Counted from the stretch's first letter, positions 31,926 to 41,987 are shown. The stretch is DNA of 64,000 nucleotides from JAAZPT01 sp964544955 (GCA_964544955.1 CAZJEB010000001.1:248001-312000), one strand, 5' to 3'. The notes: generated by a model not told the origin, from the sequence alone. Numbers and translations are program-made.

Positions 31926-33854
31926 ATGAATCTTACATATAAGTTGCTTTATAATCACTTAAAAGAGGGTAATCTTGTACCAAACACTGAAATTGGAATA
32001 GTTATTGATCAAACATTAACTCAAGATAGTACTGGAACAATGGCATACCTTCAATTTGAAGCAATGAACATAGATAGAGTAAAAACAGAAAAATCAATAG
32101 CTTATATTGATCATAACACTTTACAGACTGGTTTTGAAAATGCTGATGACCACTTATATATTTCAACAGTAACAAAAAAGCACGGAATATATTTAAGCAA
32201 ACCCGGTAATGGTATATGCCATCAGGTACACCTTGAACGCATTGGAAAACCTGGAAAAACATTATTGGGTAGTGATAGCCATACTCCAACTTGTGGCGCC
32301 TTAGGAATGATAGCAATTGGCGCTGGTGGATTAGATGTGGCTGTTGCTATGGGTGGCGGATTATATTATTTATCATGCCCTAAGGTAACTGAGGTTTATT
32401 TAACTGGTGAATTAAAACCTTACGTAGCGGCTAAAGATGTAATACTTGAATTACTAAGAATATTATCTGTAAAAGGCGGGGTTGGTCAAGTATTTGAATA
32501 TACAGGCCCGGGTTTAAGTAAATTATCAATACCTGAACGTGCTACTATTGCAAATATGGGCGCTGAACTAGGCGCAACTACTTCTGTTTTCCCTAGCGAT
32601 GAAATAACATATGAATTTTTACTTGCTCAGAATAGAGCCGAGGACTTTATTAAACTTCATGCAGATGATAATGCAATATATGATAATAGAATAGAAATAG
32701 ACTTAAGCAGTTTAGAGCCAATGGTAGCTATGCCACATATGCCAGACAATGTTGTAAAAGTAAAAGAAATTGAAAATTTAAAAGTGGATCAAGTGTGTAT
32801 AGGTTCTTGCACAAATTCAAGCTATTTGGATTTAATGAAAGTTGCAAAGATATTAAAGGGTAAAACGGTAAACCCAGATGTATCATTAGTAATATCACCT
32901 GGAAGTAAACAAGTTTTATCTATGTTAGCTGGTAATGGTGCCTTACAAGATATAATAAATTCTGGAGCAAGAATACTTGAATCTGCATGTGGTCCTTGTA
33001 TTGGAATGGGCCAAAGCCCTTCAACAAATGCTGTATCTGTTAGAACTAATAATAGAAACTTTTATTCAAGATCAGGAACTAAAAGTGCAGGAGTATATTT
33101 AACAAGTTGCGAAACTGCTGCTGCTACTGCTTTAACAGGATACCTAACAGACCCGAGGGAATTAAACGTTGATATAGATATAGAAATGCCAAAAACTTTT
33201 TTAATAAACGATAATTTAATAATACCTCCAGCCAATTCAGACACTTCAAAGGAAATAGAAGTTGTAAGAGGACCAAATATAAAGCCCTTCCCTAGTTCAG
33301 AAAAATTGCCTAATTCATTTGAATCAAATATTTTACTAAAGATGGATGATAACATAACAACTGACCATATTATGCCATCAAATGCACAGCTGCTTCCTTA
33401 TAGAAGCAATATTCCAAAATTATCTGAATATTGTTTAAACCCTGTTGACCCCACTTTCCCCTCTAGAGCAGTTGCTGCTGGTGGTGGAATATTGGTTGCT
33501 GGTCAAAATTATGGTCAAGGTTCTAGCAGAGAACATGCTGCACTAGTTCCATTATACCTAAAAATCAAGGCTATAATCGCTAAAAGTTTTGCAAGAATAC
33601 ACAGAAATAATTTAATTAATAATGGTATATTACCGCTACTTTTTGTTAATGAAGATGATTATAATATTTTAAAGCAAGGTAATACTATTGAATTTGAAAA
33701 TATCAGAGAAGCTTTATTAAATAATAATTCTGTAATATCAGTAAATGTTAAAGAATTGAATAAAAGCATTAATTTGGAGCTTAACGTTTCAGAAAGAGAA
33801 AGAAACATGCTTTTAGACGGTGGTTTAATTAATTTAATAAAAAATAATAAATAA
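31926..33854 (+). CDS. Aconitate hydratase
   Basis: 642 residues, GGAGG site. It converts citrate to isocitrate with a [4Fe-4S] cluster. LLGSDSHTPTCGALG, the cluster-ligand segments CIGSCTNSS and ESACGPCIGMGQSP, and the swivel-domain GQNYGQGSSREHAAL are all present. The length fits the shorter mitochondrial-like aconitases of Clostridia and not the ~900-residue AcnA. It follows the Re-citrate synthase in the pathway and lies close by on the other strand. Isocitrate dehydrogenase is not in the window. Confidence 0.93.
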   Translation: MNLTYKLLYNHLKEGNLVPNTEIGIVIDQTLTQDSTGTMAYLQFEAMNIDRVKTEKSIAYIDHNTLQTGFENADDHLYISTVTKKHGIYLSKPGNGICHQVHLERIGKPGKTLLGSDSHTPTCGALGMIAIGAGGLDVAVAMGGGLYYLSCPKVTEVYLTGELKPYVAAKDVILELLRILSVKGGVGQVFEYTGPGLSKLSIPERATIANMGAELGATTSVFPSDEITYEFLLAQNRAEDFIKLHADDNAIYDNRIEIDLSSLEPMVAMPHMPDNVVKVKEIENLKVDQVCIGSCTNSSYLDLMKVAKILKGKTVNPDVSLVISPGSKQVLSMLAGNGALQDIINSGARILESACGPCIGMGQSPSTNAVSVRTNNRNFYSRSGTKSAGVYLTSCETAAATALTGYLTDPRELNVDIDIEMPKTFLINDNLIIPPANSDTSKEIEVVRGPNIKPFPSSEKLPNSFESNILLKMDDNITTDHIMPSNAQLLPYRSNIPKLSEYCLNPVDPTFPSRAVAAGGGILVAGQNYGQGSSREHAALVPLYLKIKAIIAKSFARIHRNNLINNGILPLLFVNEDDYNILKQGNTIEFENIREALLNNNSVISVNVKELNKSINLELNVSERERNMLLDGGLINLIKNNK

Positions 33855-33884
33855 AAAAATGCTGTGTTAATCACAGCTTTTTTT
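33853..33884. terminator. Bidirectional terminator between aconitase and recG
   Basis: GCTGTG (33861-33866) pairs with CACAGC (33872-33877), flanked by a run of A and a run of seven T, between convergent genes. Confidence 0.85.
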
Positions 33885-35910
33885 ATGCAAAAGTTATACT
33901 ATTTTCTAAGTTTAAACTCAATTTTATTATTTCTTTTTCCAATATCTCTTTTTCAGAAATAAACCTTTCGTTATCAAATATATCCATTAATATAGTTTTT
34001 GCTAAATTAACATAATAATCTGCTGATTTATCCATAAGTATAGAAGAAAAATATGAGCTTCCATGCTGATTTAAACCTAAAACTTCACCCGGGCCACGTA
34101 ATTGAAAGTCCATTTTAGATAATTCAAAACCATCATTAGTTGAGCAAAATAGATCAAGTTTTTGATTAGATTTTGACATTAGAAAACACCAAGCCTTTGA
34201 ACCATCACGTCCTACCCTACCCCTTAACTGATGAAGCTGCGCTAGCCCAAACCTATCAGCATTTTCAATTACTATAACATTTGCATTTTTAACATTAATG
34301 CCAACTTCAACAACTGTTGTAGATACAAGTATATCTATTTTATTATCGTGAAAATCATTAATAGCTTTATCTTTTTCTATAGCTTTTTGTTTTCCATACA
34401 ATAATCCAACTTTGAAATTTTTAAATTCTGCTGTTTTTAGATTTTTATAGTGCGATTTAACAGATTTAATTTCATCATCTATTTCATTTTCATCGTAATT
34501 TTCCTCGACTAAGCTACATATAATATATGCTTGTTTTCCGTTTGTTATTTCATTTTTAATAAAATTATACATATCTTTACGTTTGGATTCTGGAACAATT
34601 GCTGTAGATACAACTTGCCTTCCTTTTGGCATTTCATCAATAGTGGTTATATCTAGATCACTTAATAATATTAATGCTGTTGATCTCGGTATAGGAGTAG
34701 CAGACATTATTAAAACATTAGGGGAATAAGCCTCAAAATTCGCTTTATTTTGCAACATTTTTCTTTGGGCTACCCCAAACCTATGTTGTTCATCAGTTAT
34801 GATTAAACCCACATTATGATACTCTAATCCATCAGAAAATAACGCGTGGGTACCAAAGACAAATTTCCATTCACCATTTTTTATGTTTTTATATGCTTCT
34901 TCACGTTCTTTTTTACTTAAGCTACCTACTAGTAACCCAACATTTATATTGAAATTTCCAAAATATTTTTTAGCATAAACATACTGTTGTTTAGCAAGAA
35001 CTTCTGTGGGGGCCATAAAAACACATTGGAATCCAGCTTTAATTGATAATAAAGCAGCTCCAAACGCAACTGCTGTTTTCCCTGACCCTACATCCCCTTG
35101 AAGTAGCCTTGACATAGGGTAATCCTTTTTTAAATCTTCAAGAATTTCCAACAAAGCATTTTTTTGTGAATTTGTAGGATTAAATTTTAAAGTTTTCCAA
35201 TATTCATCAGCTTCTTTTTTAGTTGAATTAACTATTATTCCTTTATTGTTTTTATTTTTGAATTTTTGCAAACATCCTAAATACTTAATTAAATCTTCAA
35301 GCATAAATCTTTCAGAAGCCTTTTCAACTTCAAACATACTGTTAGGTTTATGCTTATTATATATAGCTTCTTTTAGCCCAATTAAACTATATTTAGATAA
35401 AAGCTCTTTCGGAATAAAGTCCTCAATAAACTTTAGTTCTTTTTCTAATGCAATTGTAACTAAATTTAAAAAAATATTTTTTGGAAAATTTTCTATTTTT
35501 TTATATATAGGAATTATTCCTTTATAATCTTCAATAGATGGATTATTTATATACAAACTATTTTTATGATTATATACAGTACCATATAAAATATACTTTT
35601 TATTGTTTAGTAATACATTCCTCATCCATGGCGCATTAAACCATATACATTTAATGCTACCAGATGAATCTGCAATATTTGCGATTGTTCTATTAATTCC
35701 ATTAAAATAACTAACTGATACTTTACCTTGTACAAAACCTTCAATACATACTTTATCACCTTCCACAAGTGATGCAATAGTATTAATTTTTGATGTATCT
35801 TTATATTTTATAGGAAAGCAAAATAAAACATCACGCAAAGACATTATATTCGATGCGTGAAGTGTTTGTATTCTTTTTTCGCCAATTCCTTTTATATCTT
35901 TAAATTGCAT
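33883..35910 (-). CDS. recG: ATP-dependent DNA helicase RecG
   Basis: 675 residues from the ATG at 35910; a TTG at 35922, overlapping fakA, is the alternative, and neither has a clear ribosome site. It remodels stalled forks and Holliday junctions. An N-terminal wedge/OB-fold is followed by helicase motifs LLQGDVGSGKTAVAF, MAPTEVLAKQQ, ITDEQHRFGV (DEQH), MSATPIPR, and QLRGRVGRDG. Third gene after yloU and fakA, as in B. subtilis. Confidence 0.95.
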   Translation of the reverse strand: MQFKDIKGIGEKRIQTLHASNIMSLRDVLFCFPIKYKDTSKINTIASLVEGDKVCIEGFVQGKVSVSYFNGINRTIANIADSSGSIKCIWFNAPWMRNVLLNNKKYILYGTVYNHKNSLYINNPSIEDYKGIIPIYKKIENFPKNIFLNLVTIALEKELKFIEDFIPKELLSKYSLIGLKEAIYNKHKPNSMFEVEKASERFMLEDLIKYLGCLQKFKNKNNKGIIVNSTKKEADEYWKTLKFNPTNSQKNALLEILEDLKKDYPMSRLLQGDVGSGKTAVAFGAALLSIKAGFQCVFMAPTEVLAKQQYVYAKKYFGNFNINVGLLVGSLSKKEREEAYKNIKNGEWKFVFGTHALFSDGLEYHNVGLIITDEQHRFGVAQRKMLQNKANFEAYSPNVLIMSATPIPRSTALILLSDLDITTIDEMPKGRQVVSTAIVPESKRKDMYNFIKNEITNGKQAYIICSLVEENYDENEIDDEIKSVKSHYKNLKTAEFKNFKVGLLYGKQKAIEKDKAINDFHDNKIDILVSTTVVEVGINVKNANVIVIENADRFGLAQLHQLRGRVGRDGSKAWCFLMSKSNQKLDLFCSTNDGFELSKMDFQLRGPGEVLGLNQHGSSYFSSILMDKSADYYVNLAKTILMDIFDNERFISEKEILEKEIIKLSLNLENSITFA

Positions 35911-35914
35911 AATA

Positions 35915-37552
35915 TCATTCAACAGAAATCAAGTAATAATATAAAGGTTGCCCGCCTCTTTGCAACTCAACATCACATTCATCATAAGCTTCTGCAAGGG
36001 CATCTTTTACAATTTTTGCATCATCTTCCTTAACATCTGCTCCATAGTATACTGAGATTAGTTCATCATCTTCACTTACTATATCTTTCATCAAACTAAT
36101 AGCAACTTCTTGAATATCGCTACCCTTTGCTGATATTTTTCCGTTTGTAAGCCCAATAATATCGCCTTTTTTAATTTCCAAATCTTCAAACTGCGTATCT
36201 CTAACCGCAAATGTTACCATACCAGTTCTTACTTGTTCTGCAGCTGCTTCCATACGCTGTAAATTAAGTTCTGTAGACGCTTCTTCTTGAAATGCAACAG
36301 CAGCAGCAATTCCCATAGCAACGTTTTTAGTTTTAATTATATGTACTTCTTTTTTGGATATTTTTGCAGCTTGTTCAGCAGCCATGATAATATTACTATT
36401 ATTTGGAAAAACAAATACGACATCAGAATTTACACTATCAATTGCATGGGATAAGTCATCAATGCTTGGGTTCATTGTTTGACCACCATCTACAATTTTA
36501 TCAACCATTAAGTCTTTGTAGATTTTTGAAAACCCATCACCCAAGGATACTGCAACCATGCCATATTTTTTAGGTGGTTCAGGCGCCTTGTTTTTCATGT
36601 TCTGCCTGCGTTCTTCAACCATATTATCTATTTTAATTTGGTCTAGTTCACCCATTTCAACAGCATATTGCAACACTTTACCTGGCTCATTTGTATGTAC
36701 GTGAACTTTTATTAAACCTAAGTCATTAACAACAAATACACAGTCGCCAATACGATTTAATCTGCGCCTAAACCTATCAACCACTTCATTGTTAACTTCT
36801 TCTTTTAACTCTTGTACTATGAACTCCGTACAATAAACAAAAGTAATGTCTTCAATATTTTCATGATCATCTGCATATTCAGCAAAGTCTGCAGCGTTTG
36901 ATGAAGAAACATCGTAAGTTGGGAGTTCTTCCCCTCTAAGCGCTGCTGCATAGCCATTGTATATGCAAAGCAAACCCATACCACCAGAGTCAACAACGCC
37001 AGCTTGTTTAAGTACTGGTAGCATTTGTTGAGTCTTTTTTAATATGGATTCTCCACTTTTCAAAATTACATTAATAAGTTCATCATAGTTATCAGGATCT
37101 GCTTCTGCTTGTTTTACAGCTTCTTCAGCAATAACCCTTGCCACAGTTAATATTGTTCCTTCTTTAGGTTTCATAACTGCTTTATATGCTGTTGCAGCAC
37201 CATGTTGTAAAGCTTTTGCAAATTGTATTGGAGTTATTTTATCAACTTCAACCAATTCTTTAGCAAAGCCTCTAAAAAGCTGGGAAAGTATAACGCCAGA
37301 GTTTCCCCTTGCGCCTTTTAATGCTCCTTTTGCTATAGCATGGGCAGCCTCCCCAGCGCTCAAGTATTCCCCTTGGTTTACTTCTTTCATAGCAGATGAA
37401 ATGGTTAATGACATATTTGTTCCAGTATCACCATCAGGTACTGGGAATACATTTAATGCATCAACCTTTTCCCTATTATTTTGTAGCATGGTAGTACCAG
37501 CAATTAACATATCACGCAAAAGTACACCATCTATTGTTTTTATTTGAATCAA
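35915..37552 (-). CDS. fakA: DhaL-domain protein YloV / fatty acid kinase FakA
   Basis: 545 residues from a TTG start with AAGGAG upstream. The N-terminal DhaL (DAK2) kinase domain has VFPVPDGDTGTNMSL and GARGNSGVILSQLFRG; the C-terminal half is the YloV-type domain (GMVAVSLGDGF onward). FakA phosphorylates fatty acids presented by FakB carriers for phospholipid synthesis. FakB is not in the window. It sits between yloU and recG in the conserved order. Confidence 0.9.
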   Translation of the reverse strand: MIQIKTIDGVLLRDMLIAGTTMLQNNREKVDALNVFPVPDGDTGTNMSLTISSAMKEVNQGEYLSAGEAAHAIAKGALKGARGNSGVILSQLFRGFAKELVEVDKITPIQFAKALQHGAATAYKAVMKPKEGTILTVARVIAEEAVKQAEADPDNYDELINVILKSGESILKKTQQMLPVLKQAGVVDSGGMGLLCIYNGYAAALRGEELPTYDVSSSNAADFAEYADDHENIEDITFVYCTEFIVQELKEEVNNEVVDRFRRRLNRIGDCVFVVNDLGLIKVHVHTNEPGKVLQYAVEMGELDQIKIDNMVEERRQNMKNKAPEPPKKYGMVAVSLGDGFSKIYKDLMVDKIVDGGQTMNPSIDDLSHAIDSVNSDVVFVFPNNSNIIMAAEQAAKISKKEVHIIKTKNVAMGIAAAVAFQEEASTELNLQRMEAAAEQVRTGMVTFAVRDTQFEDLEIKKGDIIGLTNGKISAKGSDIQEVAISLMKDIVSEDDELISVYYGADVKEDDAKIVKDALAEAYDECDVELQRGGQPLYYYLISVE

Positions 37553-37586
37553 GGCAAACTCTCCTTATAGAATTACACTAATATTA

Positions 37587-37937
37587 TTAAACACGAATAC
37601 CTTCAACTGAGATGTTGATTTTATTAACTTTAACACCAGTCATACTTTCAAGTTTATACTTAACTGTATCAACAATAGTTTTACATACTTCAGCAATAGA
37701 TATTCCATACTCAACAATTATAAAAAGATCTATATCAAGCATATCGTTAACAAGTTTCAATTGTACACCTTTGCTTAAATTTTCTTTACCTAGCCATTCA
37801 ACCAAACCATCAGTTGCACGTTTACTTGACATAGCCACAATTCCATAACATTCAAGAGTTGCATAGCCTACAACTTTAAGCAATACTTCTTCAGTTATAT
37901 GTATAGTTCCTATATCATTAACTATTTTACAGTCCAT
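37587..37937 (-). CDS. yloU: Asp23/Gls24-family protein (YloU)
   Basis: 116 residues, strong AAAGGAGG site. The family core is shown by ITEEVLLKVVGYATLECYGIV, VQLKLVNDMLDIDLFIIVEYG and VNKINISVEGI. Function is poorly known; Asp23 relatives gather at the membrane and affect envelope stress. First gene of yloU-fakA-recG. A second Asp23 gene lies at 51.9 kb. Confidence 0.9.
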   Translation of the reverse strand: MDCKIVNDIGTIHITEEVLLKVVGYATLECYGIVAMSSKRATDGLVEWLGKENLSKGVQLKLVNDMLDIDLFIIVEYGISIAEVCKTIVDTVKYKLESMTGVKVNKINISVEGIRV

Positions 37938-37961
37938 GACTTTACCTCCTTTGAAGATTTG

Positions 37962-37991
37962 CTATGCACAATTACTATAAATTGTGCATAG
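37962..37991. repeat. 12-bp perfect inverted repeat upstream of yloU
   Basis: CTATGCACAATT (37962-37973) and AATTGTGCATAG (37980-37991) flank a 6-base loop between ftsK and yloU. There is no T-tract after it on either strand, so it is not a standard terminator. It could be an operator or a structured yloU leader. Confidence 0.6.
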
Positions 37992-38033
37992 TTAGTATAC
38001 ATTATTTTAAGATAATCTGCAATATAAATGTGT

Positions 38034-40775
38034 TTAATAGAGCTTTGAGTTTTCATAATCAGACCTTGACATTAATACTTCCCTTGGTTTTGAACCATCA
38101 GCCCTGCTAATTATTCCTTTTTTAGTCATAGCATCAATTAATCTACCTGCTCTTGCATAACCAATACTCATTCTTCTTTGTAACATACTTATTGACGCTT
38201 GCCCATCACTTAAAACCATATCAATGGCATCTTCTAACAAAGGATCTATTTTTATGCTATTCTCATCAGTTTTAAAATCATCGGCGCTAGAATCACTCTC
38301 TTCAATTATTTCCATAGCGCTTTGATCAAAAGAAGTGGTATTGTTATTTTTAATGAAGGAAATAATGCTATTTATTTCGTCATTCTGCAAGAAACACCCT
38401 TGTACACGCAAAGGATTTTTAAAACCACTTGGCATATAAAGCATATCACCATTACCAACAAGATTTTCAGCACCGTACCTGTCAATAATAGTCCTTGAGT
38501 CTGTTCCAGATGAAGTTAAGAAAGATATTCTTGAAAGTAAATTAGCTTTTATTACGCCTGTTATAACATCAACAGAAGGCCTTTGCGTTGCAACAACTAG
38601 ATGTATGCCCGCTGCGCGCGCAAGAGCTGCAATTCTATTTATATCGTGTTCAATTTCTTTTCTGCTAGAAGATATCATCAAGTCTGCTAATTCATCTACA
38701 ACAACAACAATACGAGGTAATTTTTCTGCCCCTTCAGGTAAGTTGTTATTATAAGTAGTTATTTTATCAACATTATGATCTTTAAATTTATTATACCTAT
38801 CTGTCATTTCAGCAAGCGCCCACGACAAAGCTCCTGAAGCTTTAGCTGGTTCTGTTACTACTGGAATTAACAAATGTGGAAGTACATTATACCTTTGAAG
38901 TTCAACCATTTTAGGGTCAATCAATATTAACCTGCAATCCTCTGGTGAACATCTAAAAACTATGCTATTTATTATAGAATTTATACAAACAGATTTACCA
39001 CTTCCTGTTGCACCTGCAATTAATAAGTGTGGCATTTTAGCCAAATTACAAATAATTGATCTACCAGTAATATCTTTACCTAAAGCAATAGCCAATGGAT
39101 CCTGTTCGTTTTTCATTTCATCACTAAACAAAACTTCCCTAAAAGTAACAGGAGTAATTGTTTTGTTTGGAATTTCAACACCAACAAAAGTAGTTCCTGG
39201 TATAGGCGCTTCAATTCTTATTCCATTTTCAGCAGACATATTAAGAGCTATGTTATCAGCAACATTATTGATGCGTTTTACATTTATACCACTAGCTAAA
39301 TCCAACTCAAACCTTGTTACTGCAGGGCCATGTGTAACATTGGCCACCCTTGCACTAATACCAAAGCTTTCCAATGTTTCTTCAAGCAACTGTGCTCTAG
39401 AAATATCTTGTTCCGTTGTATCAACTCTAATACTTTTGGGTAGCTTTAACAATCCAGCATTAGGATATTTGTACGCTTTTAACTTTGTAGGCGCTTCCTT
39501 TTTTACTTTGTTTTTACTAAATATAGGTTCTTTAATTTCAAGATCATCAAAACTTTTTCCACTTGGTTTGCCACCAAAGATATTATCATTGTTAATGATA
39601 GGAGTAATTGGCTCAATAAAACTTTGTGTTTCTGGCAATTCACTTTTTTTAGTATTTCTTCTCTTAGGTTCATCAGGCTCAAAGTCATATGTATTATCAT
39701 TAAGCTCAACTTCAGTATTTATAATATCTTTTTTGTTTAGTTTGCTTGGTTTTTTTAGAGTAGAATTTTCTTTTATTTTTTTATTAGTTCTTTTTAATGG
39801 TTGAACAGCTTTATTATCAGTTTGAGGGATTTCATAATTAATGTTGGGAATATTGTTGGGTAAATTTTGAGGATATGCAAACTCATTTGGGTTTTGATTT
39901 GGAAAATCAAAATTGTTGTTATTATCAGGTGGAAAATTGTTTATATACGGATTTACATTTTCCGTTTGATAATAAAATGGGTTTTGATTGTTATTGGGAA
40001 CATTTGGATAGTTGTATTGAATATTGGGATTGGGGTTTGGATATGGAATACGATTAGGAACTTGTACTGGATTATAATACTCATTGTTTTGGTTTTTTCT
40101 TTTATTTGAAAACCAATGTTTTTTTGCAGGTTCTTGATAATTATTATCTATAACAGTGACATTTTTTCTTAACCTATTATAGATTTCAAACTTATAAAAC
40201 AAAACTATAGTTAAAAGGGTTATTATTGATATTGTAACAAGGCCCCAAACAGAACCAATATACTTCCATGCTGGCCATGCAAAAAAAGCGCCAAAAGCAC
40301 CTCCGCCTTGACCTAAGAAAGGAGAGGTTGATGAAAACTTATAAAGGGATGAAAAAAACATACTAAAACTATCTTCACCAGGTAGCATAACAACTCTTTT
40401 ATTATATAGTAAAATATAATCCATAAGTTTATATGTTGTTTTATCTTGAATATCAGCTACTGTTGAAGCAATATTAATTATTGATAAGAATTCTAAATAT
40501 AATATAAAAATAATCCAGAACGCCCTAACATACGCATTAAACTTTTTGTTTGAAATAACTATTATTCCTAACCACAAAGTAAAAAATGGTATAGGTAGAG
40601 AAAAAGCCCCTGAAACACCAAAAAGAACGTATTTTATTTGATTTAAAAAATATATATTTTTGAAGCCTATAACAGCTAGAAATAAAATAATAGAAAAAAC
40701 GATAAGAAGTACACCAATTATCGTTCTAGTTGTTTCTATTTTTTCAATGGCAGAACTGCGATTTTTTATAGGCAT
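38034..40775 (-). CDS. ftsK: DNA translocase FtsK/SpoIIIE
   Basis: 913 residues, GGAGG site. Four or five N-terminal membrane segments (to about residue 200) anchor it at the septum. Residues about 225-430 are a low-complexity linker, first Asn/Pro/Tyr-rich and then charged. The motor follows: HGPAVTRFEL, Walker A AGATGSGKSVCINS, LILIDPKMVEL, VVVDELADLM, and ATQRPSVDVITG. A C-terminal winged-helix gamma domain (ISMLQRRMSIGYARAGRLID) reads polar DNA sequences. It pumps chromosomal DNA through the closing septum; whether it also serves sporulation is unknown. Confidence 0.95.
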   Translation of the reverse strand: MPIKNRSSAIEKIETTRTIIGVLLIVFSIILFLAVIGFKNIYFLNQIKYVLFGVSGAFSLPIPFFTLWLGIIVISNKKFNAYVRAFWIIFILYLEFLSIINIASTVADIQDKTTYKLMDYILLYNKRVVMLPGEDSFSMFFSSLYKFSSTSPFLGQGGGAFGAFFAWPAWKYIGSVWGLVTISIITLLTIVLFYKFEIYNRLRKNVTVIDNNYQEPAKKHWFSNKRKNQNNEYYNPVQVPNRIPYPNPNPNIQYNYPNVPNNNQNPFYYQTENVNPYINNFPPDNNNNFDFPNQNPNEFAYPQNLPNNIPNINYEIPQTDNKAVQPLKRTNKKIKENSTLKKPSKLNKKDIINTEVELNDNTYDFEPDEPKRRNTKKSELPETQSFIEPITPIINNDNIFGGKPSGKSFDDLEIKEPIFSKNKVKKEAPTKLKAYKYPNAGLLKLPKSIRVDTTEQDISRAQLLEETLESFGISARVANVTHGPAVTRFELDLASGINVKRINNVADNIALNMSAENGIRIEAPIPGTTFVGVEIPNKTITPVTFREVLFSDEMKNEQDPLAIALGKDITGRSIICNLAKMPHLLIAGATGSGKSVCINSIINSIVFRCSPEDCRLILIDPKMVELQRYNVLPHLLIPVVTEPAKASGALSWALAEMTDRYNKFKDHNVDKITTYNNNLPEGAEKLPRIVVVVDELADLMISSSRKEIEHDINRIAALARAAGIHLVVATQRPSVDVITGVIKANLLSRISFLTSSGTDSRTIIDRYGAENLVGNGDMLYMPSGFKNPLRVQGCFLQNDEINSIISFIKNNNTTSFDQSAMEIIEESDSSADDFKTDENSIKIDPLLEDAIDMVLSDGQASISMLQRRMSIGYARAGRLIDAMTKKGIISRADGSKPREVLMSRSDYENSKLY

Positions 40776-40812
40776 TTAATCCTCCAAAACAAATTTATAT
40801 TAATATTATTTT

Positions 40813-40841
40813 ACTTTAATATTACAAATTATTCAAGTCAA
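40813..40841 (-). promoter_or_regulatory. Possible promoter of ftsK
   Basis: TTGACT (40836-40841) with a weak -10, TAAAGT (40813-40818), at 17 bases on the minus strand. Confidence 0.45.
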
Positions 40842-40882
40842 TATCATTTTCCATATTAGAACAGCAAAATGTTATTATAGAA

Positions 40883-40912
40883 AAAATTGGGCACGATTAT
40901 GTGCCCAATTTT
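40883..40912 (-). terminator. Terminator of the small winged-helix gene
   Basis: A perfect 12-bp stem (AAAATTGGGCAC with GTGCCCAATTTT, 6-base loop); the minus strand continues into T-rich sequence. Confidence 0.85.
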
Positions 40913-40923
40913 GATTGATTAAA

Positions 40924-41100
40924 TTATTTGTTTGCAGGCTCCCATTTGCACCTTACAGGGGAAACAATTTGCCCATTAGCTTTTAAGTCTTTAAAAGCCT
41001 TATCAACTACGGCTTTATCTAATCCAGATAACTTAACTACTTCCCCAGCTGATACAGGTTTGCCAGCTTCTTTCATTGTTTCTAATACTTTATCTAACAT
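40924..41100 (-). CDS. Small winged-helix-like protein
   Basis: 58 residues from the ATG at 41100, eight bases after GGAGG; an earlier in-frame codon at 41115 has no ribosome site. The sequence MLDKVLETMKEAGKPVSAGE then VVDKAFKDLKANGQIVSP looks like one winged helix-turn-helix (helix, GKPVSAGEVVKLSGL turn, recognition helix, wing with VRCKWEP). It could bind DNA or RNA. It is a single gene with its own terminator. No specific function is known to me. Confidence 0.75.
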   Translation of the reverse strand: MLDKVLETMKEAGKPVSAGEVVKLSGLDKAVVDKAFKDLKANGQIVSPVRCKWEPANK

Positions 41101-41169
41101 AATTAAAACCTCCAATATTTATACTAATATATTATAAACAAAAACCACAAATTTGAAACAATAAAAGAA

Positions 41170-41201
41170 AAAGGTTTATACCTCTTTAAGTATAAACCTT
41201 T
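41170..41201 (-). terminator. Terminator of pgk-tpiA
   Basis: A perfect 12-bp stem (AAAGGTTTATAC with GTATAAACCTTT, 8-base loop), with TTTCTTTTATT following on the minus strand. Confidence 0.85.
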
Positions 41202-41206
41202 AATTT

Positions 41207-41959
41207 TTATTTATCAAAACATACAACTTTTGAAAAATCTTGTGCTTTTAATGAAGCTCCACCAATTAATCCACCATCAATTTCTGGTTGGGCCATAAGT
41301 CCTTTTACATTAGAAGGATTCATGCTGCCACCATATTGAATTCTAACAGCATCAGCAACATCTTTGCCATATTCATCACAGATAGCTTTACGAATTACAC
41401 CAATTGTTTCATTCGCTTGCTCATCTGTTGCAACAAGCCCAGTACCTATTGCCCATACAGGTTCATAAGCAACAACTACATCTTTAATTTGTTCTTCAGT
41501 TAAACCATTTAAACCAATTAATGTTTGGTAGCTAACAAGTGCATTTGTGTAGCCGTTTTCTCTTTCCATTTTTGATTCGCCTACACATAAAATTGGAACT
41601 AAACCAGCATTTATAGCTGCTTTTACCCTTAAGTTTACAGTTCTATCAGTTTCTCCAAAATATTGCCTACGTTCACTATGCCCAATAATAACATATTCAA
41701 CGCCTGAAGCTTTTAACATTTCTGCAGATAATTCACCAGTAAATGCGCCAGAAGCTTCCCAGTGTACATTTTGAGCGCCTAATTTTACATTTGAATTTTT
41801 TACTAAATTAGCAACTGCAGTATAGCAAACTGCGGGAACACAAACAACAACATCTGCATTGGCATCTTTTACTAAGGGTAGTAATTCTATTACTAGCTCT
41901 TCTGCCTGCTTAGGTGTTTTATTCATTTTCCAGTTGCCAGCAATTATAGGTTTACGCAT
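41207..41959 (-). CDS. tpiA: Triosephosphate isomerase
   Basis: 250 residues. It interconverts dihydroxyacetone phosphate and glyceraldehyde 3-phosphate. AGNWKMNK, the catalytic His in GHSERRQYFG, the Glu loop VAYEPVWAIGTG, and the phosphate sites GGSMNPSN and IGGASL are all intact. It lies 28 bases downstream of pgk; gap, gpmI and eno are not adjacent. Confidence 0.97.
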   Translation of the reverse strand: MRKPIIAGNWKMNKTPKQAEELVIELLPLVKDANADVVVCVPAVCYTAVANLVKNSNVKLGAQNVHWEASGAFTGELSAEMLKASGVEYVIIGHSERRQYFGETDRTVNLRVKAAINAGLVPILCVGESKMERENGYTNALVSYQTLIGLNGLTEEQIKDVVVAYEPVWAIGTGLVATDEQANETIGVIRKAICDEYGKDVADAVRIQYGGSMNPSNVKGLMAQPEIDGGLIGGASLKAQDFSKVVCFDK

Positions 41960-41987
41960 ATTTCCTCTTTCTACTCAAAATTGAGAT

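Noticed and set aside
38962..39804. Long open frame (280 residues) antisense to ftsK
   Set aside because: Shadow of the ftsK linker and motor codons, with no start signal, and no recognisable domain.
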